DNA of 42,500 nucleotides from Tubiluchus corallicola (Eukaryota > Priapulida > Priapulimorpha > Priapulimorphida > Tubiluchidae). A model generated the notes under the pieces. The model was not told the DNA's origin. It ran no database searches and saw only the letters and a list, made by a program, of their open reading frames with translations. The DNA is taken from contig JAQGDQ010000756.1 of NCBI GenBank assembly GCA_030141605.1, positions 1 to 42,500 on the forward strand. Reading direction: 5' to 3'. Positions 29,587 to 40,999 of this stretch are shown here, in pieces. Within the stretch, counting starts at the first letter, position 1, and each line of letters starts with the position of its first letter. A program made the position numbers and the translations under genes.

Positions 29587-32196
29587 GTCACAAAGGTGCA
29601 GCTTCCAGATTCAGTTCGTTTTAGTAAATTATTTCCGGATAGATGGCAGCACGGTGCTACACGTTGATTTTAATTCATCAGATTGTACTAAGTTGTACTG
29701 GCATCTCGCGTCCGGCAAGCAGAGCCAGTAAGAACATCGGTCACAAAGGTGCAGCTTCCGGATTCAGTTCGTCTTAGTAAATTATTTCCGGATAGATGGC
29801 AGCACGGTGCAACACGTTGATTTTAATTCATCAGATTGTACTAAGTTGTACTGGCGTCTCGCGTCCGGCAAGCAGAGCCAGTAAGAACATCGGTCACAAA
29901 GGTGCAGCTTCCGGATTCAGTTCGTTTTAGTAAATTATTTCCGGATAGATGGCAGCACGTAGCTACACGTTGATTTTAATTCATCAGATTGTACTGAGTT
30001 GTACTGGCATCTCGCGTCCGACAAGCAGAGCCAGTAAGAACATCGGTCACAAAGGTGCAGCTTCCGGATTCAGTTCGTCTTAGTAAATTATTTCCGGATA
30101 GATGGCAGCACGGTGCAACACGTTGATTTTAATTCATCAGATTGTACTAAGTTGTACTGGCGTCTCGCGTCCGGCAAGCAGAGCCAGTAAGAACATCGGT
30201 CACAAAGGTGCAGCTTCCGGATTCAGTTCGTTTTAGTAAATTATTTCCGGATAGATGGCAGCACGGTGCTACACGTTGATTTTAATTCATCAGATTGTAC
30301 TGAGTTGTACTGGCATCTCGCGTCCGACAAGCAGAGCCAGTAAGAACATTGAGCGCAAAGGTGCAGCTTCCAGATTCAGTTCGTCTTAGTAAATTATTTC
30401 CGGATAGATGGCAGCACGGTGCTACACGTTGATTTTAATTCATCAGATTGTACTGAGTTGTACTGGCATCTCGCGTCCGACAAGCAGAGCCAGTAAGAAC
30501 ATTGAGCGCAAAGGTGCAGCTTCCAGATTCAGTTCGTTTTAGTAAATTATTTCCGGATAGATGGCAGCACGGTGCTACACGTTGATTTTAATTCATCAGA
30601 CTGTACTAAGTTGTACTGGCATCTCGCGTCCGGCAAGCAGAGCCAGTAAGAACATTGGTCACAAAGGTGCAGCTTCCGGATTCAGTTCGTTTTAGTAAAT
30701 TATTTCCGGATAGATGGCAGCACGGTGCTACACGTTGATTTTAATTCATCAGATTGTACTGAGTTGTACTGGCATCTCGCGTCCGACAAGCAGAGCCAGT
30801 AAGAACATTGGTCACAAAGGTACAGCTTCCGGATTCAGTTCGTTTTAGTAAATTATTTCCGGATAGATGGCAGCACGGTGCTACACGTTGATTTTAATTC
30901 ATCAGATTGTACTAAGTTGTACTGGCATCTCGCGTCCGACAAGCAGAGCCAGTAAGAACATTGAGCGCAAAGGTGCAGCTTCCAGATTCAGTTCGTCTTA
31001 GTAAATTATTTCCGGATAGATGGCAGCACGGTGCTACACGTTGATTTTAATTCATCAGATTGTACTGAGTTGTACTGGCATCTCGCGTCCGACAAGCAGA
31101 GCCAGTAAGAACATTGAGCGCAAAGGTGCAGCTTCCAGATTCAGTTCGTTTTAGTAAATTATTTCCGGATAGATGGCAGCACGGTGCTACACGTTGATTT
31201 TAATTCATCAGATTGTACTGAGTTGTACTGGCATCTCGCGTCCGACAAACAGAGCCAGTAAGAACATTGAGCGCAAAGGTGCAGCTTCCAGATTCAGTTC
31301 GTCTTAGTAAATTATTTCCGGATAGATGGCAGCACGGTGCAACACGTTGATTTTAATTCATCAGATTGTACTAAGTTGTACTGGCATCTCGCGTCCGGCA
31401 AGCAGAGCCAGTAAGAACATCGGTCACAAAGGTGCAGCTTCCGGATTCAGTTCGTTTTAGTAAATTATTTCCGGATAGATGGCAGCACGGTGCAACACGT
31501 TGATTTTAATTCATCAGATTGTACTAAGTTGTACTGGCATCTCGCGTCCGACAAGCAGAGCCAGTAAGAACATTGGTCACAAAGGTACAGCTTCCGGATT
31601 CAGTTCGTTTTAGTAAATTATTTCCGGATAGATGGCAGCACGGTGCTACACGTTGATTTTAATTCATCAGATTGTACTAAGTTGTACTGGCATCTCGCGT
31701 CCGACAAGCAGAGCCAGTAAGAACATTGAGCGCAAAGGTGCAGCTTCCAGATTCAGTTCGTCTTAGTAAATTATTTCCGGATAGATGGCAGCACGGTGCT
31801 ACACGTTGATTTTAATTCATCAGATGGTACTGAGTTCTACTGGCATCTCGCTTCCGACAAGCAGAGCCAGTAAGAACATTGGTCACAAAGGTGCAGCTTC
31901 CGGATTCAGTTCGTCTTAGTAAATTATTTCCGGATAGATGGCAGCACGGTGCTACACGTTGATTTTAATTCATCAGATTGTACTAAGTTGTACTGGCATC
32001 TCGCGTCCGGCAAGCAGAGCTAGTAAGAACATTGAGCGCAAAGGTGCAGCTTCCAGATTCAGTTCGTTTTAGTAAATTATTTCCGGATAGATGGCAGCAC
32101 GGTGCTACACGTTGATTTTAATTCATCAGACTGTACTAAGTTGTACTGGCATCTCGCGTCCGGCAAGCAGAGCTAGTAAGAACATTGAGCGCTAAG
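29587..32196. repeat. Satellite array, 153-bp unit, about 17 copies
   Basis: The unit starts GTCACAAAGGTGCAGCTTCC and ends GCAGAGCCAGTAAGAACATC. Two subfamilies alternate in blocks: GGTCACAAAGGTGCAGCTTCCGG and GAGCGCAAAGGTGCAGCTTCCAG. A GGATAGATGGCAGCACGGTG core is nearly invariant. No open frame; no known satellite recognised. Confidence 0.96.
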
Positions 32197-32574
32197 CTGT
32201 TATCACCACAGATCAGACTGTACAGGCTTCACTCTTCTAAACAACTTCCTTCTTTATAATCGACTTATAATTGTACTTTAATGTTGCTTGTTAAGTAAAA
32301 ATATCGCACGAACGCCCTTTCCTAGGGCATTTTACCAAGTTTCATCTGTAGTACGGCAATTTCGCCACCAGAGGCGCAGGCGCACATACATGCTCAATGG
32401 CGGCCTAGTCAAATGTTCGTTTTATGTACAATTTTATCCAAACTTTTACCAAGGATTCTTAAACATGAAATTATCGTAAAGAATGAGGTAAGTATTTGTA
32501 TTCGTAATATAATCGCGAGTTATTCAAGCTCAACTTAATTTTGGTGATATTACCCCTTTAAACTAAGAGTCTCC
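32197..32574. other. Short unique spacer between two satellite arrays
   Basis: Contains a GC-richer stretch with CCACCAGAGGCGCAGGCGC (32365-32383), close to the CTCF core motif but one base short. The 63-codon frame at 32288-32479 has no recognisable domain. Confidence 0.35.
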
Positions 32575-34305
32575 GGGCAGTAATTCCCTACGCATTTTCA
32601 TTGACTGCTGAACATCGCCTTGATGACATCAAATTAAAATGGCTGAGTGGTTGAAATGCATGTAACGCGCATTCTCATTGGCTGCTGAACTTCGACTTGA
32701 TGACATTAAATCAAAATGGCTGAATGGTTGAATTCGGTTGTAAATGCATGTAACGCGCATTCCCATTGGCTGCTGGACTTCCCCTTGACGACGTCAAATT
32801 AAAATGGCTGAATGTTTGAACTCGGGTTGTAAATGCATGTAACGCGCATTCTCATTGGCTGCTGAACTTCGCCTTGATGACGTCAAATCAAAACGGCTGA
32901 ATGTTTGAACTCGGGTTGTAAATGCATGTAACGCGCATTCTCATTGGCTGCTGAACTTCGCCTTGATGACATTAAATTAAAATGGCTGAGTGGTTGAATT
33001 CGGTTGTAAATGCATGTAACGCGCATTCCCATTGACTGCTGAACATCGCCTTGATGACGTCAAATTAAAATGGCTGAATGTTTGAACTCGGGTTGTAAAT
33101 GCATGTAACGCGCATTCTCATTGGCTGCTGAACTTCGCCTTGATGACGTCAAATCAAAACGGCTGAATGTTTGAACTCGGGTTGTAAATGCATGTAACGC
33201 GCATTCTCATTGGCTGCTGAACTTCGCCTTGATGACATTAAATCAAAATGGCTGAATGGTTGAATTCGGTTGTAAATGCATGTAACGCGCATTCCCATTG
33301 GCTGCTGGACTTCCCCTTGACGACGTCAAATTAAAATGGCTGAATGTTTGAACTCGGGTTGTAAATGCATGTAACGCGCATTCTCATTGGCTGCTGAACT
33401 TCGCCTTGATGACGTCAAATTAAAATGGCTGAGTGGTTGAACGCATTCTCATTGGCTGCTGAACATCGCCTTGATGACATCAAATTAAAATGGCAGAGTG
33501 AATTCGGTTGTAAATGCATGTAACGCGCATTCTCATTGGCTGCTGAACTTCCCCTTGATGACGTCAAATTAAAATGGCTGAATGTTTGAACTCGGGTTGT
33601 AAATGCATGTAACGCGCATTCTCATTGGCTGCTGAACTTCGCCTTGATGACGTCAAATCAAAATGGCTGAATGTTTGAACTCGGGTTGTAAATGCATGTA
33701 ACGCGCATTCTCATTGGCTGCTGAACTTCGCCTTGATGACATTAAATCAAAATGGCTGAATGGTTGAATTCGGGTTGTAAATGCATGTAACGCGCATTCT
33801 CATTGGCTGCTGGACTTCGCCTTGACGACGTCAAATCAAAATGGCTGAATGTTTGAACTCGGGTTGTAAATGCATGTAACGCGCATTCTCATTGACTGCT
33901 GGACTTCGCCTTGATGACGTCAAATCAAAATGGCTGAATGTTTGAACTCGGGTTGTAAATGCATGTAACGCGCATTCTCATTGGCTGCTGGACTTCGCCT
34001 TGACGACGTCAAATCAAAATGGCTGAGTGTTTGAACTCGGGTTGTAAATGCATGTAACGCGCATTCTCATTGGCTACTGAACTTCGCCTTGACTTTGTCA
34101 AATCAAAATGGCTGAGTGTTTGAACTCGGGTTGTAAATGCATGTAACGCGCATTCTCATTGGCTGCTGAACTTCGCCTTGATGACGTCAAATTAAAATGG
34201 CTGAGTGGTTGAATGCATTCTCATTGGCTGCTGAACTTCGCCTTGATGACGTCAAATTAAAATGGCTGAATCTTTGAACTCGGGTTGTAAATGCATGTAA
34301 CGCAG
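32575..34305. repeat. Satellite array, 89-bp unit, about 19 copies, with CCAAT and CRE-like sites
   Basis: The unit is AACGCGCATTCTCATTGGCT, GCTGAACTTCGCCTTGATGA, CGTCAAATCAAAATGGCTGA, ATGTTTGAACTCGGGTTGTA, AATGCATGT. TCATTGG is an inverted CCAAT box in nearly every unit. About nine units keep a perfect TGACGTCA palindrome (for example near 32878, 33056, 33146, 33410); others have TGACATCA, CGACGTCA or TGACATTA. Two shortened units (near 33440 and 34215) lack the TTGTAAATGCATGT part. Confidence 0.96.
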
Positions 34306-34732
34306 TTGCATTAGTCCGAATTTTTAGAAGTTCTGTGAAAGTTTCTTTATTTTAAGGCAGAAAAACAACCACGTTGGTTTTCCTCAAAAAGTTCAACGAA
34401 GACAAACATCAACATCCATCACCAAAGCTGAGCTTGAAGAAGAAGCTCTCTACAAATGTTAGAAGGAAAGAATGTTGTTGTTTCATGAGATTATTTTAAC
34501 ATTGATAACGTTAATAAGAAACCTCGCTTAGTGTCTGAGCATGCTGCTTGATTTACCTGACTTCTGATAAACCCAAACACTAGGAGTGCTGTGTACCACA
34601 ACAACTAAACTCTTCTATACATTCAATTAATGATCTTTCTTGGTGTGCGTTATGTAAAATACGTGTAGCATTCATCAAGTGCTTTTATCAGTTTTGTTAC
34701 ATTTTTTGCTTTATTTAGATAATTCTACTTAA
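34306..34732. other. Spacer with no recognised gene
   Basis: AT-rich; nothing supported. Confidence 0.5.
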
Positions 34733-35262
34733 TTAAAGGAAAACCGGATGATTGTGTCAACGTGAGTTCAAAATAAAGAATGCTGTAAAATATTGAAAAC
34801 TACAATAGCTTTTTTAAATCAAAGCTTAGGTTAAATAATAATTACCTCGGATACTCAAATTTCGTTAAACTTGCGGCTCAGTGAATCTACTAAGATTGGC
34901 AATGACGTCTTTTTCTTACATTCGCATGGCCAACAAATAGAAGGTGGTAACCATGTTCAAGAACTGCAGTGTTAGTTTCTGATATCATATGACGTAGAGC
35001 CCATTTTCGTGACGTCATGCGTTTGAGCTGTAATACTTGCGCAAATGTGCTTGACGCGCAAGGGAAGATACCTATCATTGCACAAACTGTGGTACGTTTG
35101 TGACGTAAGCAATAGCTGTGTTCGGTTAGCGTTAATTAACTTTCTAAGCTAATTATTCAAATATATGAAACAATTGCTAACTTTTATAGTCAAGAAAATG
35201 TATATTTTGTACAGTAAATTAAAATGACATTGAGTCTAAACAATCGTCCGGTCTTCCTTTAA
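34733..35262 (+). mobile_element. MITE family 1, second full copy
   Basis: Begins TTAAAGGAAAACCGGATGAT and ends CAATCGTCCGGTCTTCCTTT plus AA. Internal sequence is collinear with 490-1035 (for example GGCTCAGTGAATCTACTAAG and GACGTAGAGCCCATTTTCGT) with small indels. The right terminal inverted repeat is better preserved here than in copy 1. Confidence 0.8.
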
Positions 35263-35747
35263 TAGTAAAATTACAGAGACTCGTATTTCTCCACGTGTCA
35301 CAAGTGTTCCAACATTTTCCTGACTCTCTTACATTGAACACAACCAGTTACAGTAGCCTGCATTGAACGCGCATGTGTATAATTCGCAATTCTCAAGAGC
35401 TAGCCAACATTCGTGCACACGATACGTCGCAAATGCTGCTGTTTGCCTCCACAATCTGATCGGTAAAGTTATGACGCTGGTCGTTGCTTAGAAACAAGTT
35501 TTCGTTAAATTGTGAGTATAATTAGATTACTTAACACTGTTTAAAAAAGTAAGTTATGTGAACTATTGATAATATTACGTGAAAAAATGGCGGCAGGTGC
35601 CATGCACAAATTAATATTTTTGTTAAGTAATTGTTTGTGATTCGTGTTACATGGCTTCAGCAGCTGCGTGGTGTCGTGTGCGTTCCATCAAGAAGAAAAA
35701 TAGGTCAACTGATCACGAAATTTTAGATAATGTGGATAAAAGCTTAC
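35263..35747 (+). other. Spacer with two short ATG frames, possible 5' exon
   Basis: ATGGCGGCAGG at 35587 opens an 18-codon frame. ATGGCTTCAGCAGCTGCGTG at 35651 opens a 40-codon frame with a possible donor, AATAG/gtcaac, after the basic stretch SIKKKNR. Both starts look like authentic initiation contexts, but no downstream exon could be joined. Low confidence. Confidence 0.2.
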
Positions 35748-35885
35748 TGCTTTTGGTGGTAGTGGTGCAGTGAAGGTATAAATGCTGGTGTTGCTTTTGG
35801 TGGTAGTGGTGCAGTGAAGGTGGAAATGCTGGTGTTGCTTTTTATGGTAGTGGTGCAGTGAAGGTGGAAATGCTGGTGTTGCTTT
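35748..35885. repeat. 44-bp tandem repeat, three copies
   Basis: Unit TGCTTTTGGTGGTAGTGGTG, CAGTGAAGGTGGAAATGCTG, GTGT. Confidence 0.9.
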
Positions 35886-35892
35886 TGTTTTG

Positions 35893-36051
35893 TTGATGAT
35901 GATGATGTTGTTGCTGTTGCTGTGGAGGTGGCAGTGGCGGCAGGGGGTAGCGGTGGTTGTTGTTGCTGTTGCTGCTGCTGCTGCTGCTTCCGCTGTTGCT
36001 GTGACAGAAACAGCAATAGCAATAGCAATAGTTGTTGTTCTTGTTGTTGTA

Positions 36052-36086
<35 letters not shown>

Positions 36087-36196
36087 TGCTGCTGTTGTTT
36101 CTGCTGCTGTGTTGCTGTTGCTGTGACTGTTGCTGTGACAGAAATAGCAATAGTTGTTGTAGTTGTTGTTATTGTTGTTGCTGCTGCTGTGGCTGT

Positions 36197-36233
<37 letters not shown>

Positions 36234-36245
36234 ACTGTGTTGCTG
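35893..36245. repeat. GTT/GCT trinucleotide-rich repeat
   Basis: Long interrupted TTG/CTG microsatellite. Poly-Cys, poly-Val, poly-Leu and poly-Gln frames in all phases are artefacts. Confidence 0.9.
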
Positions 36246-36775
36246 CAGAAACTTCTAGTTTTGCTTCTACTACACTCCCAGCCTCTCTACTTTTGCTGTT
36301 ATTTTTTCAGTGCTAATTTTGCACATGTTTCATCACGCCAAACCTTTTAAACCTTGTACTAGGTTTTCATGGTAACAGGTCCCATCTGGCTCCAGCACTT
36401 GGCTTCTTCGCTGCATCGTTCTGAGACTGTCACGAAAATCAGTGTCACGTCCCTACAGCAAACAAATCACCCGATTTCGGTTACTTGGTCAAGTTGTCAC
36501 TGCCTAGTTAACCAATTTCTCGATAATTCGCAAACGCGGCGGTGCGCCCTGTAAATCGGGTTATCACAAGCTGTCTTGATCCCGTTTACCATCTCGGAAG
36601 ATGTCAGCCGCTGTGTGGCAGCACTAATTCACTTAATGATGCTTCAGTGATAGACATCAGTGCTTGTCTTACATAAGTATGCAGATTAGAGGAAGCCAGT
36701 TTACTAGTGGCCTAGAAACGAGGTTATTAAATTTCAGAAAAAAAGACGCAGGGTAGAACATAGGAAGGAAATATG
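36246..36775. other. Spacer with no recognised gene
   Basis: A 61-codon plus-strand frame at 36369-36554 shows no domain; otherwise nothing supported. Confidence 0.45.
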
Positions 36776-36860
36776 AAAACATCCTAGGCCTGGATTCGAA
36801 CCAGCAACCTTTTGATCACATTCAGTGTCCTGACGTCTCGTCCTATTGTTAACTAAATGA
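36776..36860 (-). repeat. tRNA-like element (SINE or tRNA pseudogene)
   Basis: Minus strand: a perfect Pol III B box, GGTTCGAATCC (36792-36802), lies within TTGCTGGTTCGAATCCAGG, a T-arm with pairing stem CTGG/CCAG. About 45 bases upstream on the same strand is an A-box-like TAGTTAACAATAGG. The D and anticodon arms are not clean, so function as a tRNA is unlikely. Confidence 0.5.
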
Positions 36861-36910
36861 CAATCCTACTAGTTTTCTAACATTTGAATTAAAGTACGAT
36901 ATTCTCACGT

Positions 36911-36985
36911 GAAGCTGTGTAGTTTAATAGTCATGGCGTATGATGTGTAATTCAGAGATCCTTGGTTCAAGTCCGACTTTTGCAC
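36911..36985 (+). repeat. tRNA-like element, opposite orientation
   Basis: TGTAGTTTAATAGTCATGGC (A-box region) is followed by GATCCTTGGTTCAAGTCC (B box at 36964-36974). It lies about 50 bp from the minus-strand tRNA-like element, so their 5' ends face each other. Stems are imperfect. Confidence 0.45.
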
Positions 36986-37072
36986 ATTTCTTTCTCTTCG
37001 ATTTAGCTTTTTCCATCTTTCGATTCCAAATACTGATTTTGAAATTATAATTATAATTAATGATTTCTTAGT

Positions 37073-37118
37073 CTTCACATTGTCTTCACATTGTCTTCAC
37101 ATTGTCTTCACATTGTCT
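37073..37118. repeat. 11-bp tandem repeat, four copies
   Basis: CTTCACATTGT repeated four times. Confidence 0.9.
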
Positions 37119-37142
37119 GAATGAGGGAATGAAACGTTTTGC

Positions 37143-37243
37143 TTAAAGGAAAAGCAGACGATTGATTAGACTCTATCACATTTTAATTTACTATCCAAAA
37201 TATACGCTTTGTTACCTATAAAAGTTAGCAATTGTTTCTAATA
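37143..37243 (-). mobile_element. MITE family 1, third copy, inverted and truncated
   Basis: Starts TTAAAGGAAAAGCAGACGAT, which corresponds to the right end of the other copies read in reverse. It continues through TATAAAAGTTAGCAATTGTTTCT, then similarity stops shortly before the CA-rich microsatellite at 37265. Only about 100 of 540 bp remain. Confidence 0.7.
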
Positions 37244-37264
37244 TTTTAATCATTACCTTGAAAA

Positions 37265-37842
37265 CAAACAAACCAGTACACGCACGCACGCACTCACACA
37301 CACACACACGCGCGCGCGCGCACACACACACACGTTCACGCATGCACCCACCCTCACACACACACGCACACCCGCACCCACACACCCACACACACACCCA
37401 CGCACGCACACACACACGCGTGCGCACACGCGCACACACACACGTTCACGCACGCACCCACCCACCCACACACACACACGCACCCACACACACACCCACG
37501 CACGCACACACACACACGTTCACACACGCACGCATGCACGCGCGCACACACACACACACGTTCATACACGCACGCACACACACACACACACGCACACACA
37601 CGCACACACGTTCACACACGCACGCACCCACCCACACACACACAAGCACACGTGCACGCACGCACGCACACACACACACGTTCACACACGCACGCACACG
37701 CACATGCACACACACGCACACACGTTCACACACACACGCACCCACCCACACACACACACACACACAGCACACATGCACGCACGCACGCACACACACACAC
37801 ACGTTCACACACGCACGCACACGCACACACACACACACACAC
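37265..37842. repeat. CA/CG-rich microsatellite (CACACGCA-type), 580 bp
   Basis: ACACACACGCACGCAC and ACACGTTCACGCACGCACCC modules recur, the latter roughly every 60-130 bp. Alternating purine-pyrimidine runs such as CGCGCGCGCGCACACACACA could form Z-DNA. Cys/Val or His/Thr frames are artefacts. Confidence 0.95.
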
Positions 37843-38954
37843 AACTCGTTATTCTGTACTTTTGATTCATGTGATTATACTTCTATTCACTTTATTTCTT
37901 TAATTCACTTTAATTTACTATTTCAATTGATTCGGTTACGTCACACAGCAAACGACGAAATATTATGTAAATGAATTAGGAGTGTTCGCAGCATCGTTTC
38001 TGCTTTTATTTCTTGGAAAAATGAGAGGCACTCTTAATAATTTGTTTAAAAATTCATCACACACGTTTATTACTCTACGATGAATCCTACTGAGTGTTTC
38101 AACAGCATGAAATAATGTTTGATTTGCACCGTTTACTGTAAATATAACACGAGTACGTTTTGCACAGTTTGTGTTGCGTTCATTTATAATTCGTGAGTAA
38201 ATCAATGTTTCGGGACAGTGGCTAGGGTAAATTGTCCCGAAAAAGGCAAGTGGGTCCTCCTGGTGGGGTAGAGTTCACTAAAGAAGAAGGTGAATACAGG
38301 TCCAACAAGTCCAAGTCTTAATATATATACAAGTTTATTTATTTCCACTCTGCATCTAACAGTTTTAATAAAAATACAGATAATTTCACTGAAGTAAATA
38401 TAAATATAAATGCAATATTATCCAGAAATTACAAAAGAGGTTCTTATGCAGCATATACATGTGCAAATTACATTACAGAGTAATTTTGATGCATACAGTT
38501 TGAGCCTAAAAGCATAGCTTGACAGGCCAAACTGTACGTGGAGATCTTAAAGAAGTGATTAATAATTGAAATAATGATAATATATACATGAGTGTGGGGG
38601 GGGGGAGTAGTGAATGAAAGATAAAATGAAGCGAGAACTAAGAAAAACTGTGATCATGATTATAAAGTGTTCAGTAACCTGTTGAGCATAGTCACGTTTT
38701 ATTAAGATTACTGTGGAAAAAGAATGCAGGTGATTACCATTATCAAACTGTGTTACTCTCAGTGGTTTGTTGGTGATAAGATCACAGGATAGTTCTTCTT
38801 GAAGGCCCTGCGTAACGGTGAACAGTGACACAATTTCTGACGTAAATTCCACAGATAAGAAGCCTGGTGGAAAAAATTGGATTTATTATCAACGATTTAA
38901 AATGCGATTTATCGAAACTCAGTAACCTTTGATTACGTAATATCATCGTAGTAA
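37843..38954. other. Spacer with no recognised gene
   Basis: An 80-codon minus-strand frame (37963-38205) and a 97-codon minus-strand frame (38559-38852) have no recognisable domain. A perfect 10-bp inverted repeat, TTTCGGGACA/TGTCCCGAAA, lies at 38207-38241. No gene is called. Confidence 0.4.
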
Positions 38955-39635
38955 AAGGAAGACTGACAGACAGACAGATAAGTAGGTAGGTAGATGGATA
39001 GGTAGACAGACAGACAGACAGACAGGTAAATAGACAGGAAGTTAAAAGTTAAAAATAGACAGGCAGACAAACAGACAGATAGACAAACAGACAGGAAGTA
39101 GACAGACAAATAGACAGACAGACAGATAGACAGGCAAATAGACAGACAGACAAGTAGACAGACAGACTGACAAGCAGATAGACAGACAGAAGACAAACAG
39201 ACAGATAGACAGACAAGTAGACAGACAGCCTGGCAAGCAGATAGACAAACAGACAGACAGACAGACCAACAGGCAGACAGACAAACAGACAGATAGACAG
39301 ACAAGTAGACAGACAGACTGGCAAGCAGATAGACAAACAGACAGACAGGAAGGTGACAGACAAATAGACAGACAGACAGACCAACAGGCAGGCAGACAGA
39401 CAGGAAGTAGACAGGCAAATAGACAGACAGACAGACAGACAGACAGAAAAACAGACAGATAGACAGACAAGTAGCCAGACAAGTAGACAGACAAACTGGC
39501 AAGCAGATAGACAAACAGACAGACAGGAAGTAGACAGACAAATAGACAGACAGACAAGTAGACAGACCAACAGGCAGGCAGACAGACAGGAAGTAGACAG
39601 ACAAATAGACAGACAGACTGGCAAGCAGATAGACA
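38955..39635. repeat. GACA/GATA-type tetranucleotide array with longer modules
   Basis: AGACAGACAGATAGACAAAC-type sequence over about 680 bp, with recurring modules such as TGGCAAGCAGATAGACAAAC and AGACAGGAAGTAGACAGACA. The three long minus-strand frames (SVCLSVCL-type) are artefacts. Confidence 0.95.
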
Positions 39636-40089
39636 AACAGTCATACTTTTCACTTTATGCACTATAAAGAGAAAATTGTCTAGAAAGTTCTAAATTTTCT
39701 CTAGCTGATATTGAATAAAGTGGAGCGCATCCCAGCTAGGAGGCGCCAATAAATTTTCAATCATTCCTCTTTTTTGATTGATTCTCGTCTTCCTGTCTGA
39801 TTGGTTCTGAATGAATATGGAAAGGAAATGGTCTTCTCATTTCACAATAACCCTCTCGCTCTATTGCTTTCCAAGAAGCCATAAACTAAGAGAGAGAAAG
39901 AGAGGCAGTAAAAATTAATCGTTCTCACTTCAGACTATAGTGGATCATCATAAATTACGCCAGAAAACTATCATTTTAGAATCAGAGTCGTTTAACGTGG
40001 GTCGTTATCCAGTCTCTGGGGGGGGGGGGTCCTGTTATAAAATCAAGTTTTTCTTGTCCATTAAAAACACATTTTTTACTTTTTTGATT
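39636..40089. other. Spacer with no recognised gene
   Basis: Contains a short AG-rich run near 39887-39904 and a G homopolymer at 40019-40029; nothing else was supported. Confidence 0.45.
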
Positions 40090-40115
40090 TGTGTTGTTGT
40101 TGTTGTTGCTGCTGC

Positions 40116-40150
<35 letters not shown>

Positions 40151-40227
40151 TGTTGCTGTTTGTTGCTGTTTTTGATGTATGTTTTTGTTGTTTCTTGTTG
40201 TTGTCTCCTGCTGCTGTTGTTGTTGTT

Positions 40228-40258
<31 letters not shown>

Positions 40259-40343
40259 TTGTTGTTGTTTTGTTGCTGTTTGTTGCTGTTTTTGATGTAT
40301 GTTTTTGTTGTTTCTTGTTGTTGTCTCCTGCTGCTGCTGCTGC

Positions 40344-40383
<40 letters not shown>

Positions 40384-40436
40384 GCTTTTGATGTTTTTGT
40401 TGTTGCTGCTGCTGCTGTTGTTGTTGTTGTTGCTGG
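40090..40436. repeat. TTG/CTG microsatellite with a 120-bp tandem duplication
   Basis: The 60 bases at 40141-40200 are repeated exactly at 40261-40320, including the non-repeat core TTTTTGATGTATGTTTTTG. A larger block was therefore duplicated within the microsatellite. Confidence 0.93.
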
Positions 40437-40999
40437 TGTTATTTTTGCCGTTATCCTTGTTGTTTGATTGTATGATTGGTTCACTGATTGATCATTTGCT
40501 TGTGTTTCTCTTTTTTCTTTTTTTCTTTTTTCTTCTTTTCGGTTTTTTCTTTTTTTGTTTTCCATCTTTATTCTTTTCTTTTTTAGAACATCATTGTTGG
40601 CTCCTTATTCGGCTGTTGTAATTTGATGTCCTGGTGACTGACTAGACTGGCTAGACGACGTTTAGTAGGCTAGATGACAGGTTAATAAGTTGGTTTGTTA
40701 GCTTGTTTGCCTGCTGGCTTGATTACTTCTAACAAAATTGACAGTTGAACACAGCGAGACACTCTATCCACGTTTTCACTACCTCCAAGGTACAACATGA
40801 TAGCCTGACGTCTTTTCATTTCATCTTTTCAAATAAGGATCTCCCGTATTGCTCTTACATCTTCTTTTCAAAGCTTGTGATCATTATCTTGGCAACACGC
40901 TCTATTCAGCGGAGCCGCTAGCCCTGTTTACATTTAATTTTCGCTAAAACTTTTTGAGAAACACGGGAAATTGAAGACATGCGTTGTCTGTTTTTTCAG
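40437..40999. other. Spacer, T-rich at the left
   Basis: A CT-rich tract (40508-40585) is followed by unassigned sequence with TAGACTGGCTAGACGACG-type short motifs. It ends in a good polypyrimidine tract before 41000. Confidence 0.4.

Noticed and set aside
25061-34305. CRISPR-like repeat arrays
   Set aside because: The repeats are contiguous without unique spacers, unit lengths are 69-153 bp, and the DNA is clearly animal.
35842-36350. Poly-Gln, poly-Cys and poly-Val frames
   Set aside because: Trinucleotide repeat artefacts open in all phases.
37253-37974. His/Thr-rich 238-codon frame (metal-binding-like) and Cys/Val frames
   Set aside because: Caused by the CACACGCA microsatellite; no unique sequence except a short tail.
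37963-38205. 80-codon minus-strand frame
   Set aside because: No domain, no splice support and no start context that stands out; left unannotated as a gene.
38933-39662. Cys/Leu/Ser-rich 195-223 codon minus-strand frames
   Set aside because: Translation of a GACA-type microsatellite in three phases.
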